Assembly: GCA_002633025.1 (NCBI GenBank)
Contig: NMRB01000008.1
Location: forward strand, 563,739 to 627,738
Length of the DNA stretch: 64,000 bases
Direction: 5' to 3'
Origin: Notospermus geniculatus
Taxonomy: Eukaryota > Nemertea > Pilidiophora > Heteronemertea > Lineidae
Shown: positions 1 to 11,207 of the stretch, piece after piece
How the letters are laid out: each line of letters begins with the position of its first letter
Position numbering within the stretch: position 1 is the stretch's first letter
The notes under the pieces: model-generated
Told to the model about the DNA's origin: nothing
The model's database searches: none
What the model saw: the letters and a program-made list of their open reading frames with translations, nothing else
Made by a program: the position numbers and the translations under genes

Positions 1-1423
1 TAAAGTATGTTTATGAATATGGACCCTGGTGCAGAATATCAGTTGAAATCAACAGAAAGAATACAATCGAATACCCCGAGCAAAATCTCAAGTGAAGGTC
101 GGGGCAATCTACCACTCCTGCTGTCTCAGCAAATTGAAATCATAGATGGTCATGCATACTAACTCCATCCCCGACCAAATAGGTGAAGGAACAATGATTT
201 ATTAGCTACCTTGGTTGCATATTTTATTGCCCAGTGGGCGTGCCATGTCGGGGGTTTCAGGATTGGGTGCCCAACTCACTTGTCCAGTCGAAAGCTAACG
301 TGACATGATGCAATCTACAGAGATCCAATGGAGTGTATTTCTTGGCACATAAGCCAAGCATCTCTGGTACATTGCTTTATTAATCAAAGGAAGGTCACAT
401 ACAAAATGTTTCAGCTCAATTTGCAGGCCAGGGTGGTGTTCGTTGCCTAACGCCCTTGCTGTGGCATGCTTGATGAAGCAGTTTCTCTGACAAGTCTGAT
501 GTTGTAGCATAACTAAGAGGAATGCAGATCATATCCTCAATCATTCAGAGAGGATGGCTCTTTTTTACCATGCAGCCATGGTCGCGCCAATTTGGCCTGA
601 ATCGCATGACAAATGGCTCTGTTATGAAAACAGAGAAAATAAATTAGATGTCAAATTTGATGCATTTTAATGGAATAGCTCATATAATTTGATGACACTT
701 CATCGACTTGATCATTATCAAGTTTTTGAATTTCAAATTTCAATTACAGATTCCTTAACTCAATAAAGCTGTACCCATGAAAAACCACCAATAAACTCCA
801 CAGTGATACAGAAAGATTGCAGGACTACTTTAGTATCAAGATATTTTCTGAAAACAATCCTTTTTAGCATTATCTGATGAAAGATTAGTTGTGAAGTACC
901 GAGAAGAGGTTACATTTTTGGGGGTTCAGATGATACTGCGCTGCTCGAATACCTGAGCGTGATACTGACACCTGATCATGCCGTTACGTTATTTTCATCG
1001 ACAAGGAATCACCCCTATCGCATGGCTAATCTTGCTACATCAACAATTTGACGCCAAAACTGATTAAATTTACAAATACTCTGTCATTTGGGAGTTAAAG
1101 GTGTAGTTATCTCGCATGAAAACCGCAGAGAACGGTCGTTGATACTACTTTTTTCCGCTAAGATCAGATTTATTCACAGATTTCGTTTGATGGAAATAAT
1201 CCTTTAGTTTAGAAGCTAAATTAATTTTTCCTTTAAAAAGGTTGCTAATCCTTTTATTCAACTCCTTCACGGCCTTTTATTTTCACTGTTAATCGAAACT
1301 GTAGAATTTTGTGATCACTTTACTCAGCCTGAGGAGAACAGCTGAAAAGAGCAATGTAAGTGGACGAATTTTGGAAGGTTCAATGGTTGAATTTACTGAA
1401 GATCGAGAGGTACCGGTACTGGG

Positions 1424-1473
1424 TTCCGAACACGCACGGTCAGAAAGCGTTGGGCTCGAATCCCAACGGAACC
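1424..1473 (+). other. Truncated tRNA-like fold, possible SINE remnant
   Basis: A 7-bp outer stem (GGTTCCG at the left, CGGAACC at the right) encloses a perfect T-arm-like hairpin, GTTGGG-CTCGAAT-CCCAAC. Only about 20 bases separate the outer stem from the T-arm, so the D and anticodon arms cannot both be present. It is therefore not a functional tRNA gene; a degraded tRNA-derived SINE or chance pairing are the alternatives. Confidence 0.25.
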
Positions 1474-1720
1474 ACTCCAATCCGTGAGGAGAAACTACCT
1501 GTTTTTCTCAAAGCATGGGGAAATAGATACCAGCCTGGAACTCAGACGCCAGCTGAGCAAGAGATGGACCCACACCCTCAGTTGACATGACACCAAATAT
1601 CTGAGTTCAAAAATAGAAACGACGTTGCAAAGGTTGTTCATATTCGAGACAGCGTCGTCTGATCTGATTTTGACCCGCTCGTAGTCGTTTTTTACGAGAG
1701 AAATCGGGGCAGGTTCAGGT

Positions 1721-1905
1721 GTATTTGAGCTGTGCATAACCAAAGATATGCCACCAGCGGGTCACCCAAAATGTAATGTAATGCATACCTGAGCTGAGCA
1801 TAACCAAAGATATGCCACCAGAGGGTCACCCAAAATGTAATGTAATGCATACCTGAGCTGAGCATAACCAAAGATATGCCACCAGAGGGCCACCCACAAT
1901 GTACT
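1721..1905. repeat. Tandem repeat, 64-bp period, about 3 copies
   Basis: The word GAGCTG(A/T)GCATAACC recurs at 1727, 1791 and 1855, giving an exact 64-bp period. Each unit contains AAAGATATGCCACCAG and, in the first two, ends with ATGTAATGTAATGCAT. The third unit diverges towards its end. Because 64 is not a multiple of three, the repeat creates overlapping frame-shifted open frames on the minus strand, which are not genes. Confidence 0.9.
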
Positions 1906-2709
1906 GTACGTCCGTGCACTTGGCCTTGTCAGAGCACTCCCAAGATGTACTGACAATCGGAGTGATTCTGCTCTGTCGCAGCTGAGGATAAAAGTAACTG
2001 TTGGCCAATCTCATTATATTTGGCCAATTTGCCAACAACCCTGCTTGACAATCTCGACTAATGATAGAATTGGTAACTCCAAGACAATATCATGTCGCCT
2101 GTCATTGGAGAGATACATTTTGTTGCTTGTCAGCCTAACTAACCGTCCTGCCCGAAGCTCTCTAACCGGCGTTTGAAGTCAGATAGAGATGTCATAAACT
2201 AATAGCGCTTTGAGTGGTATGGGTGTTGTGGTCATGAAGGCCAGACCACTGATCATAGACAGATAAGGAACAATCGTCGCTTTACCGATTGATTCCAAAT
2301 CCTTGTTTTACGGACCGTTTCCATCATATTGAAGTTTAAATTTTTAGTCGCGAATGTAGGTTTAGCCCTCTATTGGCTGCAGTTGCATTAACAAAATAAT
2401 TTACTCGCTCTAATGCATTTTCAAAGGGTAAACCAACAGAAAGATGGTAAAAGCCAGTGAGATTCAAAACCTTTCTTCCCCCACTTCATTTTCGAATTTA
2501 TCCAGTTCAGTTCTCAACATCCCTCTAATCCCTTTTTTATAATATTTTGCCTATTGTTGCTTTTCGCTTATCCCATTGAGAATGTTAATTATTTCGTTAA
2601 TTCCTTCTTATTCTTCTATTTGCAGATTCCCAATTAGTTTTCAAGATGAAGAACGCGGCATTTCTCAGCTAACGGCCTATTTCCTGGCACGCGGGCGAAT
2701 CGCAACAAG

Positions 2710-3888
2710 ATGGCGGCAACAGCCGAAACGATCATGGAGTACCAATCGAACTCCTCGGAAGGCAACTCCACCTTTCTCTTTGGGAATGAAACAGATTCAA
2801 ATAAAACCTACCCAGAAGAAAGATACGTCACATTCACCCTCATGGATGGGCCAGAGGCGTTGATAGTACCCATAGTTTTCGGGATAATCTTCGTCGTAGG
2901 TGTCATTGGGAACGGGACCACCATTTTCACTGTACTGAAAAACAAATCAATGAGAAACGTCCCCAATATATACATAGTTTCTCTGGCCTTTGGTGATCTC
3001 TTATTAATATTGATATCTGTGCCGTGCTTTGCTACTATTTACACATTTTCCGGGTGGCCCTACGGGATCGTCATGTGTAAAGCGAGTCATTTTCTTCAAA
3101 CTATGTCATTAGGCGTGTCGGTGTTCACCCTGACGGCTTTGGGTGGCGATCGTTACACGGCCATCGTGAATCCGATGAGCAAGCACATGGGTAACCCAAT
3201 CGCCAGGACGATAGTGACGTCAGTTTCTATATGGGCCGCTTCCATTGCGCTGGCGATCGTGGACGGCATCAGCGCCAGGGTAAGCGACCATCTCTACCGT
3301 GAAACCGGAGAAAGGTTCCTCATATGTGTAGAATACCCAGAAGAAGAATGGGGCGAATGGTACGCCAAGTTTCACACGATATTTCGCTTCGTTATATACT
3401 TTGCTCTACCCGTGTATATCATCGCTTTGTTCTACGTCATGATCGCGCGTATTCTCGTCCATAGTTCGTATCACATGCCGGTAGAGGGCGGCGCGAAAAG
3501 CAACCAGGGCAACAAACAGGTTGAAGCACGGAAGAAAGTGGCAATTGTTGTTCTACTTCTGGTTGTTATTTTTGTTGTCTGTTGGCTCCCGAGGCACATT
3601 TTCAGTCTCTGGTGGCATTTTGATCCGAATGATTACAATGAATTCTGGCATGTGTTCAAAGTGACTGGATTCTGCCTGTCCTTTATTAACTCGTGCGTCA
3701 ATCCGATAACGCTCTTCTTCCTCAGCAAGCAGTTCAGAAAGTATTTTAATCGTTATTTGTTCTGCCTCTGCAGCAGGAAGGCCCGGCTACGTGCGGATGT
3801 CACGTCGACCTCAATGTATAACTTTAACAGTACAGTTAGACGTACAAGCACAACGATGACAATGTTACCAAACTCACAATCACTTTGA
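2710..3888 (+). CDS. Class A GPCR, CCHamide/bombesin (GRP) receptor type
   Basis: Intronless 392-residue seven-transmembrane receptor for a secreted neuropeptide, expected at the plasma membrane and G-protein coupled. Seen: an N-terminus with four N-glycosylation sequons (N14, N19, N26, N31); TM1 with GVIGNG near 64-69; TM2 SLAFGDLLLI; an ECL1 tryptophan in GWPYG; Cys at the start of TM3 (MCKAS) and in ECL2 (LICVEYP) for the usual disulfide; DRY motif in GGDRYTAIVNP; TM6 VVCWLPRHIF; TM7 NSCVNPITLFFLS, a variant NPxxY; a CLCS pair in the tail that could be palmitoylated. The SLAFGDLL and GVSVFTLTALGGDRY segments are typical of the CCHamide, bombesin and endothelin-like receptor group. The ATG at 2710 puts the sequons outside the membrane and follows an in-frame N-terminus without signal peptide, normal for this family. 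A splice-acceptor-like sequence near 2626 suggests a 5' UTR intron. Ligand not determinable here. Confidence 0.9.
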   Translation: MAATAETIMEYQSNSSEGNSTFLFGNETDSNKTYPEERYVTFTLMDGPEALIVPIVFGIIFVVGVIGNGTTIFTVLKNKSMRNVPNIYIVSLAFGDLLLILISVPCFATIYTFSGWPYGIVMCKASHFLQTMSLGVSVFTLTALGGDRYTAIVNPMSKHMGNPIARTIVTSVSIWAASIALAIVDGISARVSDHLYRETGERFLICVEYPEEEWGEWYAKFHTIFRFVIYFALPVYIIALFYVMIARILVHSSYHMPVEGGAKSNQGNKQVEARKKVAIVVLLLVVIFVVCWLPRHIFSLWWHFDPNDYNEFWHVFKVTGFCLSFINSCVNPITLFFLSKQFRKYFNRYLFCLCSRKARLRADVTSTSMYNFNSTVRRTSTTMTMLPNSQSL

Positions 3889-6066
3889 AACTGACGTACA
3901 CTTCATGTAGTAGGTAATTTTGTGCTTTCATAGTCAGTCACGTGGCTATTTAAAATATAGACGACGGATTCGCGGTTTCTGGCGAAAACACAGTGATGGA
4001 GCTATATACTGTGAGAAGGATAGGCATATTTTTGGACGCCGGACGGCGATTCAGCTACGATGATGTAATATGTGATTTATTTTCTGCGGATCTCGTGTTG
4101 AAACGCGTGAGGAGTTTTTAATTACGTTAATAGTTGGTTCACTTGTAATGACGTTATATTGTGAACAGCTAGAAAGTTAGAGTTTAACACTGTTAATGGA
4201 TGGAGACGGGTTCGCTTTTATTGGAGTCATGTACAAACTGGAATAAGGATCTGGGAATGACAGTTTTCCAGTGCAAGCAGTTGCTAGTTTCTCGCACACA
4301 TCATCACCCATTACTTACTGAGATTAACTTCACTGAGATTATGCCTCAACTCAACTAGACCATTTATTCCCCGTTACGTTTCATGTCCGGTTCATTTGTG
4401 CCTCGACAAATGACTGGTTCTTTTTTATAATTGGGGACTGGGAGAAATAGGCGGCCAAAGAAGAAAGATTGTTCTGGACAGAAAAAAATCACACTCCATC
4501 ATCATTCATCATCATCGCATCCATATTATCATCTTCGATCATTCCCATTATTCATTCGAAAATCATTCTTAAGTTTCTATTGACGCAACATACGTTATAA
4601 GCCAATGTTATTTCAGTTATTCATTCATAGAACGCTATTCTACATTTTCTCTGTCACTAGCTCGGGCTTCGATGCACACATCAACTGTGCAGATGGTGTG
4701 TGCCAAACAGAGTCTGCATCGGCTACATCTCATCCACATTAATTCATTTCTGTGATTCATCAGAATTCCGAAAATCTGCATGACGTCACATTTCACATCA
4801 TCGTACACCATGAACGTCAAAATGGACGAGGGTCAGACAAGAACATTGTCATATGGAGGGGAACTTCAGGATAAATGCGACACTGACCGCGCCTACTTGT
4901 AAACCTGGAGTTACCCTATCACCTTGTCCGACCGAGTTCATGCTACATAGCAGTATTTTGTAATTCATTTGAATGAGGTCCAGTATTAGGCTTCAATTTT
5001 ACGAAGTCGTCAGCGTGTTTAATTTATCTTTTAGACCCTTTCAACGATCTCCATAGTTATAGTAACGACACTAAAGTTGGCAGCACACATGCAGGAGCTG
5101 TGCATGAGATCCCAGCGACGGGCGAGTCATATCAGCCAGCTAAAAACTTTCTGTGCTACCTCATCTCTGCGGGTTTTATGTCCGCGACACGCCTCACAGA
5201 CCCGATTGCCAATTTCTCATCAATTCGTGCGTGTGCTGCCAGCTTTACGAAGAAGCCGTGACCCGAGCCCAAGCGCTTTACCAAGTGACGGTCGCCAATT
5301 TGTTAATCCGCAAGGGAGAGTCGTGCGGATCACCCGGTTTTGTGGCAAAAACGCTACTGTACATTACATCTACGTGGTTGTTTATCACCCACTCAACCCA
5401 AAAAACCCTGAGCCGCCAACAGACTTAATGGCAAAGTGTCTGACAACTGCACGTAGAGGTTGTGAGGCCAAGTCAGTTTATTAATACTGAGATCATTAGA
5501 AAAAAAATAATTACAGACCAATCTTTGGTAGGTCATGGTTGATTTCGTGGTTTAGGCCTACTTAAATTGTAAATAATGCACCTGAGTGTGTAAATAAACG
5601 AACACGTATATAAGAATTCAATACCCAAAGTAGGGAAAATATAATTTAAGTTTTAATTAGTTTTGTAGTTTTCTTTTCACGACATTTGATAGCACCCCAC
5701 ATATCTATAATCAATGTATTCACAAAATAAAGCTGTATTGTTACTGTACGTTTAGCACAAATTTGTTGTTTATAAAGTGCTGTGAATAAAATGTTTCGTG
5801 AAAAAAGTCTTTGACTCCTCTTAATCGGTACAAATGCGACGAACTGGCAGTGCTGACTTGAGATGTTCGTAACAAACTCTATTATCACTGATCACGCCCA
5901 AAAAATACGAGAAAAGCTCCTCGAAATGATATGAAATAATACATGTAGTTTAATCAGTTAATAGCGCTACCGCGGTACTGAAAGTAAGAAAAGAAAAACG
6001 TCTTGGCGGATGAGGGAATTCTTTTGCTCTCAGGGTAATATCCATTATTCTGTAGACTTTCTCCTG
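3889..6066. other. Intergenic region between convergent genes
   Basis: This holds the presumed 3' UTR of the GPCR gene on the left and the presumed 3' UTR of the minus-strand monooxygenase gene on the right. Open frames around 5077-5484 show no recognisable domain and no exon-like boundaries. Nothing else supported. Confidence 0.5.
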
Positions 6067-9000
6067 TCAATGATGAGAAGAACATGATTTCTGTCTTGCG
6101 ATGAAGCCTTCTACCTCTTCTCCGAGTGGTATATGGTTAACGATGTTCCTTCTGATATAACCACCAATTCGGCTCTGAAACAAATGTAACAATATCACGT
6201 CAGCAAGCTTCATTTCGCTAAGAAAAGAACCGGAAAATTCGCCGATATGTTTGTAAAATCGTATTTGACATGAAATTTGTACACCTCAGTTACCTTCATA
6301 CAGTCTTCTGATAACAAATTATGGATCAGTTCCATGCATTTCTCTCCGCATAGATCCGCACGGCATGCTTTGGTAACGGCAGGAAATAAGTCAAGTTCGG
6401 CCCTTGTGGCAAAGTCATCAGTTTTACATGGCCCTATATTACCAACTGTAAAGAATAGGAGCTGTCAGTCATTTGACCGATAGGTGTCACTACGGTCCAA
6501 TTCAATGCCCAACGGACCCATTCATGGTTGATTGAGCACCCATCAGGAGAATTTTATATTGTATTGGTCCGCTAGAACTTTGCTGCCATCTTTTGGCGAT
6601 AAGCGCGGCTGACTGCTCCTATTGATATGTACTAGTATCACAAGATTTTAGATGCACGGAGTTCGGGAAGAACTGCGCCTAAGAAGGCCGACCAACCTGA
6701 TGATCCACAGCAATACATGTACCTTGAGTGGAATCATGACACAATCTGATATATGGCCATTTTTTTGAAAATATTGAATCGAGCGCCGAGCGCCGAATAG
6801 AGGATTTAACAACTCTCTTGCACTGTCAAAGGGAGCCACTCTCTCAAATCACAAAGAGCTTGTCCCAGCCGGACTGGTATCGAATCCGAAACCAGAGGCA
6901 GCAGGCGCCTATGTTTCCACTGCGCCACTCTTATGTCGTTGTACTTACAGGCGTTACATGAGTTAAAGTCATCGAACTGTATGCACTGATCGAAATATTC
7001 GAGGCGGGGAAAGTAGCTGATGAAGGCATAGCACATTTCATCCTAAAATTAATGACAAATAAACCGTGAGATTGTAAAGTACTCAGAGAGGACCGATAAT
7101 AGTTCATTACACTTCTAGTTCTTCCTTCACCGCTCAAGAGATGTTAGTCCAACTCGTTCTTTGTCGGTATGGCAACAAAGGGTGACTGTGACTTCGAGAA
7201 AATGGTCTTAATTTCCATTTAAATGTTGACAAAGTAGGTTACACATTGATTATTAAAACAGCCATCCGCATGAAAGCAATATCAAAACCTAAGATCTCAC
7301 CATGGCTCCTTCACCGAAGTATACGGTTCCATTCCGCTTTCTTGCACCATTTTTCGTGTCGAACCAGCACGTCACTCGAAGTTCGTCTCCTGAAAAAGCC
7401 GAAGGAAAAGCCTTGACGAACCATGAAGTAAGAGAAAGACGCACGTAATCACCCCTGGCCAATCAAAAGCGCCGCTAACATTTTAGGTGGGAATCAGCCC
7501 AAGAGTTTCCCTGGCATTTGCAATAGGAGCTGTCAGTGAGTTGACCAATAGGTGTCACTACGGTCCAATTCAATGCATATAGCAGATCCGAGCACCAATC
7601 GCGTGCATTTTTCTGTGTATTGGTCCGCTCAGTAGAACTTTGCTGCCATCTTTTGGCAATACGCGCGGTTGACAGCTCCTTTGTGAGCCACGAGCCAATG
7701 AAAATGTCAGATTGAAGAATGCAAAATGTTGGTTACCAGGAAGAATCCTTGCTGGTGGGTGGTGGTAGTGAATCGGGGGTGCATTGTAATCAAAGCTTGG
7801 GTCATAGGCGATCTCTCTTATCAATCGGCCCTTGCGATACTGAGACAACATCCCGCGAACGCCTGCAAGACGAGAGGTTATACGATAAGTAATACAAACA
7901 GAATGGTGAGGAATAAGAATACCACTTGCTACTGCAAAGAATGAGGACCCCAGCAATTTTGCAGTTTTGTCCCCCTCGAGTTTCTGTGGTTCAGGAACTT
8001 GTGTACATTCGCCGTACTCGACTTATAAAAAACGGCAGACCAGTGAGCTAGTAGTAGAAGTGCCGATTAGAACGACCTCGCCCGTTGGATGTTCCTCTTG
8101 CAACTGACTGATTCGTTCGGGAAAGGACGTCGCCTACACTGTTAGAAATTATTAAATTTACAGTAGCAATTCTGCAGTAATTTTACAGAAATTCCCTGCA
8201 GCAGAGTCCCCAGCACTTTCTGTAAATTTACATATAATTTTTTTATGGTATGATTCATGTTTTCCTGTATTGGTTGGACTCCATTGGACATCCAATAAGG
8301 ATGCCTTCTGAGGGCAGTATGAAAATATAATTTGGTCAGCCTCCAGTCAAATCTCTGTTGACATTTATTTAAGTTTGTAATTTTACAGATCAGGTCTGTA
8401 ATTTTACAGAACCGTCCTGGGGACTCTGCTGCACAGATTTTCTGTAAAATCTTCTGTTATTTCTAACAGTGTACTCACCCGTTAAATGCATGTGCAGGGC
8501 AGTACGAGTGAGGTAAACTGGATGGACCAAAATATCCCTCGTACATTCTGGCATACAGGAACCTGATTGCTTGTAACTATCCATCCCAGCAGGAATCACC
8601 AAATTGTTCTGTCCAATCTGGACGTTGCCTACGTCATACTTTCTAAGTCGCTTTGTATAGAATATCCACTGATTCCAGAGGTATCTGAAAGTAGAAGAAA
8701 GGAAAGAGAAAAAAAATTGTACAATCAAGAACAAGAAAGTTATTTGGGACTGAAGCAGATTCTACAAGGTTTCCACTCACCAACAAGATCATCTCTCAAC
8801 TCCTCATTATGCCAGTGTATCTGTAATGACATAAACTTTATGGAGTTCCTGCCGAACTTGACACCAGTGTCTGGATATGTGCATATTTGCCTTTCCTTCA
8901 GTCCAATAGTCCACACGGTCAGCCAACTTGGACACTTTTGGTTGTCATAGGCTCCGCACTCGTGGGGTGGCTGGAGAGGAAAATGATAGAAGTCGTTCAA

Positions 9001-9657
9001 AATTTGGGTGCAGTGACAGCTCTTCCAAGGACTCCCATTCCTTTCACTACTCGTTGACCTGCATAATACTACACGGCGGTTTTCTCCTTCTTGCCGTGCG
9101 GTTGTCGCAGGCGTTGTGTTGGTTCTTGCTTGCCATATTCCAGGTCAAGAACTGGCACTTGTAGAAATTCCTGTGAAAATCGTGCGGCGAATCGCAACAT
9201 TCGGTGGGTTTAGGCCTCAATACAACGACTTTTCATTACCGACATCTACCTACCGTTTCTTTATTGTCGTCGGTACATGAGAAGAGAAGCATGTGATGGA
9301 GAATCCCAGTGTTGTTGATGATGGGTTGAAAGGCAACCGCGTGATAGTCCTCGTCTATGGAAGGTAACTGAAATAAAGGAAGGATGCAGATAAAGATGGC
9401 AACACGTCTTCTTTGTGGCTTCACTTTCCATAATCAACAAGTATTTCGACACCAACTGCATCAGTACTTACCTCGAACTGTTTACAAACATAGAACGTCG
9501 ATTTTGCTGGGATTCGGGTCTCCGGGAGCCGAAGATCAAAATATTTTGTTTCCGGTTCCGTTGCTGCTGGGCAGACGTCCGTGTAAGCATTGCAGAGGAG
9601 TCGATGCGACACCAGCATGAAGAATATGACAATAGCGGGTCGAGTGGGAGTCTGCCC
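6067..9657 (-). CDS. DBH/PHM-like copper type II monooxygenase, no DOMON seen
   Basis: Nine exons on the minus strand: 9472-9657, 9254-9367, 8781-8970, 8479-8684, 7737-7862, 7301-7389, 6949-7042, 6294-6445, 6067-6174 (stop TGA), about 421 residues. The family uses two coppers and ascorbate to hydroxylate substrates in the secretory pathway. Ligands seen: CuA pair in ILHHMLLFSC and third His in LQIHWHN; CuB HxH in ALHMHLTG and Met in DEMCYAF. The C-terminal domain start (IPAGMDSYKQSGSC then PECT) is closer to DBH/MOXD than to PHM. The first exon holds a hydrophobic run (PAIVIFFMLVSHRLLC) that could be a signal peptide, so no DOMON domain precedes the catalytic core in what I can see. A further 5' exon must exist, since 9657 follows a splice acceptor. 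Phases agree throughout except exon 4 (8479-8684), which is one base short: reading on from exon 3 gives DTSGI, then a stop, while the conserved YTKRLRKYDVG lies in the next frame. Either a sequencing error or a broken gene. Confidence 0.85.
6458..6619. mobile_element. MITE, GGAGCTGTCAG termini (copy 1)
   Basis: Inverted ends GGAGCTGTCAGTC and GACTGCTCC are flanked by a TA on both sides (6456-6457 and 6620-6621), the target duplication expected of Tc1/mariner-type elements. It lies in the intron between monooxygenase exons 7 and 8, ending 13 bp from the exon 8 splice acceptor. It shares its ends, GGTGTCACTACGGTCCAATT and CTTTGCTGCCATCTTTTGGC with the copy at 7526-7679. No coding capacity. Confidence 0.85.
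6815..6935 (-). mobile_element. tRNA-derived SINE fragment
   Basis: Read on the minus strand, a box A-like TGGCGCAGTGG is followed about 40 bases later by a box B-like GATTCGATACC, then GGC and a weakly related tail (CTCCCTTTGACAGTGCA). The copy at 56985-57130 shares the spacing, GTGGAAACAT, GCGCCTG and the tail TCATTGATGACAGCGCA. Located in the monooxygenase intron next to exon 7. Called from internal promoter-like boxes and cross-copy similarity only. Confidence 0.55.
7526..7679. mobile_element. MITE, GGAGCTGTCAG termini (copy 2)
   Basis: Same family as 6458-6619, with ends GGAGCTGTCAGTG and GACAGCTCC and a TA on the left; the right flank is TT, so the target duplication is imperfect. Sits in the intron between monooxygenase exons 5 and 6. 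The two copies differ mainly in the middle, as expected for independent insertions. Confidence 0.8.
8137..8471. mobile_element. MITE with CACTGTTAGAAAT inverted ends
   Basis: Ends CACTGTTAGAAAT and ATTTCTAACAGTG are perfect inverted repeats, flanked by TA at 8135-8136 and 8472-8473. A second inverted pair lies inside (TTTACAG near 8160, CTGTAAAAT near 8440) and GCAGAGTCCCC recurs in inverted form (GGGGACTCTGC). No coding capacity. It sits in the intron after monooxygenase exon 4, only about 7 bp past the 5' splice site. Confidence 0.9.
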
Positions 9658-10161
9658 CTGAAATAAACCAATGTATATGGATGGACACAGTCTGAGATAC
9701 CATGCTATGCACAAGGTAAGGTTTCCCGTTTCGCCCTCTTGGGCCTTCTTATTAGACTACGATAACAAAAACTCGACTCACCTGTTCCATTTTTCGTTCG
9801 AAAAATTCACTAAAATCGGCGACCCGGCGGTTAACGAAAACAATGGAATAGTATGTGAAACGAACAGTTGTGGTGTCCAACTCTAAGGAAGAAGAGACAT
9901 CCGCGTGTAACATACAGAACTTGTTATCAAAATGTTCATGACGTCATCCTAATATTCTGAGTGATATCCGGGTGTGGTGGAAAAAGGTGAACAAGCGTAT
10001 TTCCCCAGCGGTACAGAAATCGAGGCCAATGTTGGAATGTGGCCTACTTAGGCATGTCAGAAGTTCAAGATTTGCTTGTTCAAATTTTCTTATGAATCAA
10101 CCATTGATTCAACTCAATTTGGTAACTGAATTGCACATTTTACCGGAATACACTGTTTTAA

Positions 10162-11207
10162 AAGCGTGCCCTTATATCAAACATCCTTTCGATAATAAAA
10201 GTTCAATCCCGTACCTGTAGCCTCTAAGGAAAGGCCTATGGTTAGATCGCAGGTGTCGGTTTGTCTTCAAGCTTTAAAGTGTTGACAGAGGGGGTAGCAG
10301 GCCTGCCAGATGTACTGTGAAGACAGCAACAACTCTAAATAATACTACGATAAACTCGAGGGTCAATGTTGCCGTTGTTGATTGGACGACACAGAATATA
10401 TGGCTTTGACAGCAGTGCCAGGGCAGCAGTGCCATCTTTGGTAACATCTTTCATGTCCTTGACCTCATCGAACAAACGACTTGAGCCAAATATGAGAAAT
10501 GACCTTGAAAAACAGGTCAAGGTCATCCAAGTCCGAACTCGGCGAGACTTTCATAGTACCGTATGTTCCACGTGCGCGGGGTTGAAAAGAGAAACACACT
10601 TACTGCAAATGTGAGCCTCAATTCTGAATCAGTTTCGTTTTAAATCTATAGATGGCAATGTTGCAACGCAGAAATGCCTAGATGGATGGATATGTATCGC
10701 AGATTTCGTCTCAAACTATGCAGGCCTAAAAGCACCTATGGGGACTGATGTCCTTGACTAATATGTAGACATTTAAGCGAACAGGGACTTATAATATCGT
10801 TTCAAGAAAGTACACATCATGAGAAGTGTCACGACCTCATCTGAATGTCCTAGGTCAGTTTGTTTTTATGAGTAGAGGATGTTCGCCAGCTCATCGGAAT
10901 TACCTCACTCCTTGACATGAAGAGTGAGTGTTTATTTTCAATAAGTGCCCTGAAAATTAAGTTTCGACAACAAAAACTGGTATTTTGTCTCTTGTTTTGT
11001 CTCTTGCTTGTAGTGAGCATGATATAGGCCTACATATCGTGGATTGACCCGAAGAAATCTCGACCAACTTGGACAAGCTTTCATGTTGCCCATGATCGAA
11101 AGGCCGCCACCACCAGGGGGCAGAATTCTGTCCCACGTCCTTCATTCACCCAGACATGACGTCGATCGATAGGCCTAACCCTCTTAGAAAGTTCAAGTAC
11201 ATGTAGG
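10162..11207. repeat. Tandem duplication, unit 1 (period 1046 bp)
   Basis: The sequence starting AAGCGTGCCCTTATATCAAA at 10162 begins again at 11208 and runs nearly unchanged for about 1.05 kb. Differences are a few substitutions and short indels (for example an extra TAGCC near 11361). The unit contains no recognisable protein. It does contain a pair of TCAAGGTCA sites (see separate entry). Confidence 0.95.
10500..10525. promoter_or_regulatory. Inverted pair of TCAAGGTCA nuclear-receptor half-sites
   Basis: TGACCTTGA (10500-10508) and TCAAGGTCA (10517-10525) are perfect reverse complements separated by 8 bp. TCAAGGTCA is the known extended half-site for monomeric NR5A and ERR-type nuclear receptors. 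A second copy is at 11551-11576 in the next tandem unit. Both lie upstream of the gene at 12630. Regulatory use is inference; the pair could simply be part of a hairpin. Confidence 0.35.

Larger units (their letters stand above)
1..2575. other. Intergenic stretch with no recognised gene
   Basis: No reading frame here resembles a known protein and I see no plausible exon chain. The only structure I can support is the 64-bp tandem repeat at 1721-1905 and a small tRNA-like fold near 1424-1473. AT-rich sequence just upstream (about 2536-2630) probably belongs to the 5' region of the GPCR gene that follows. Confidence 0.5.
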
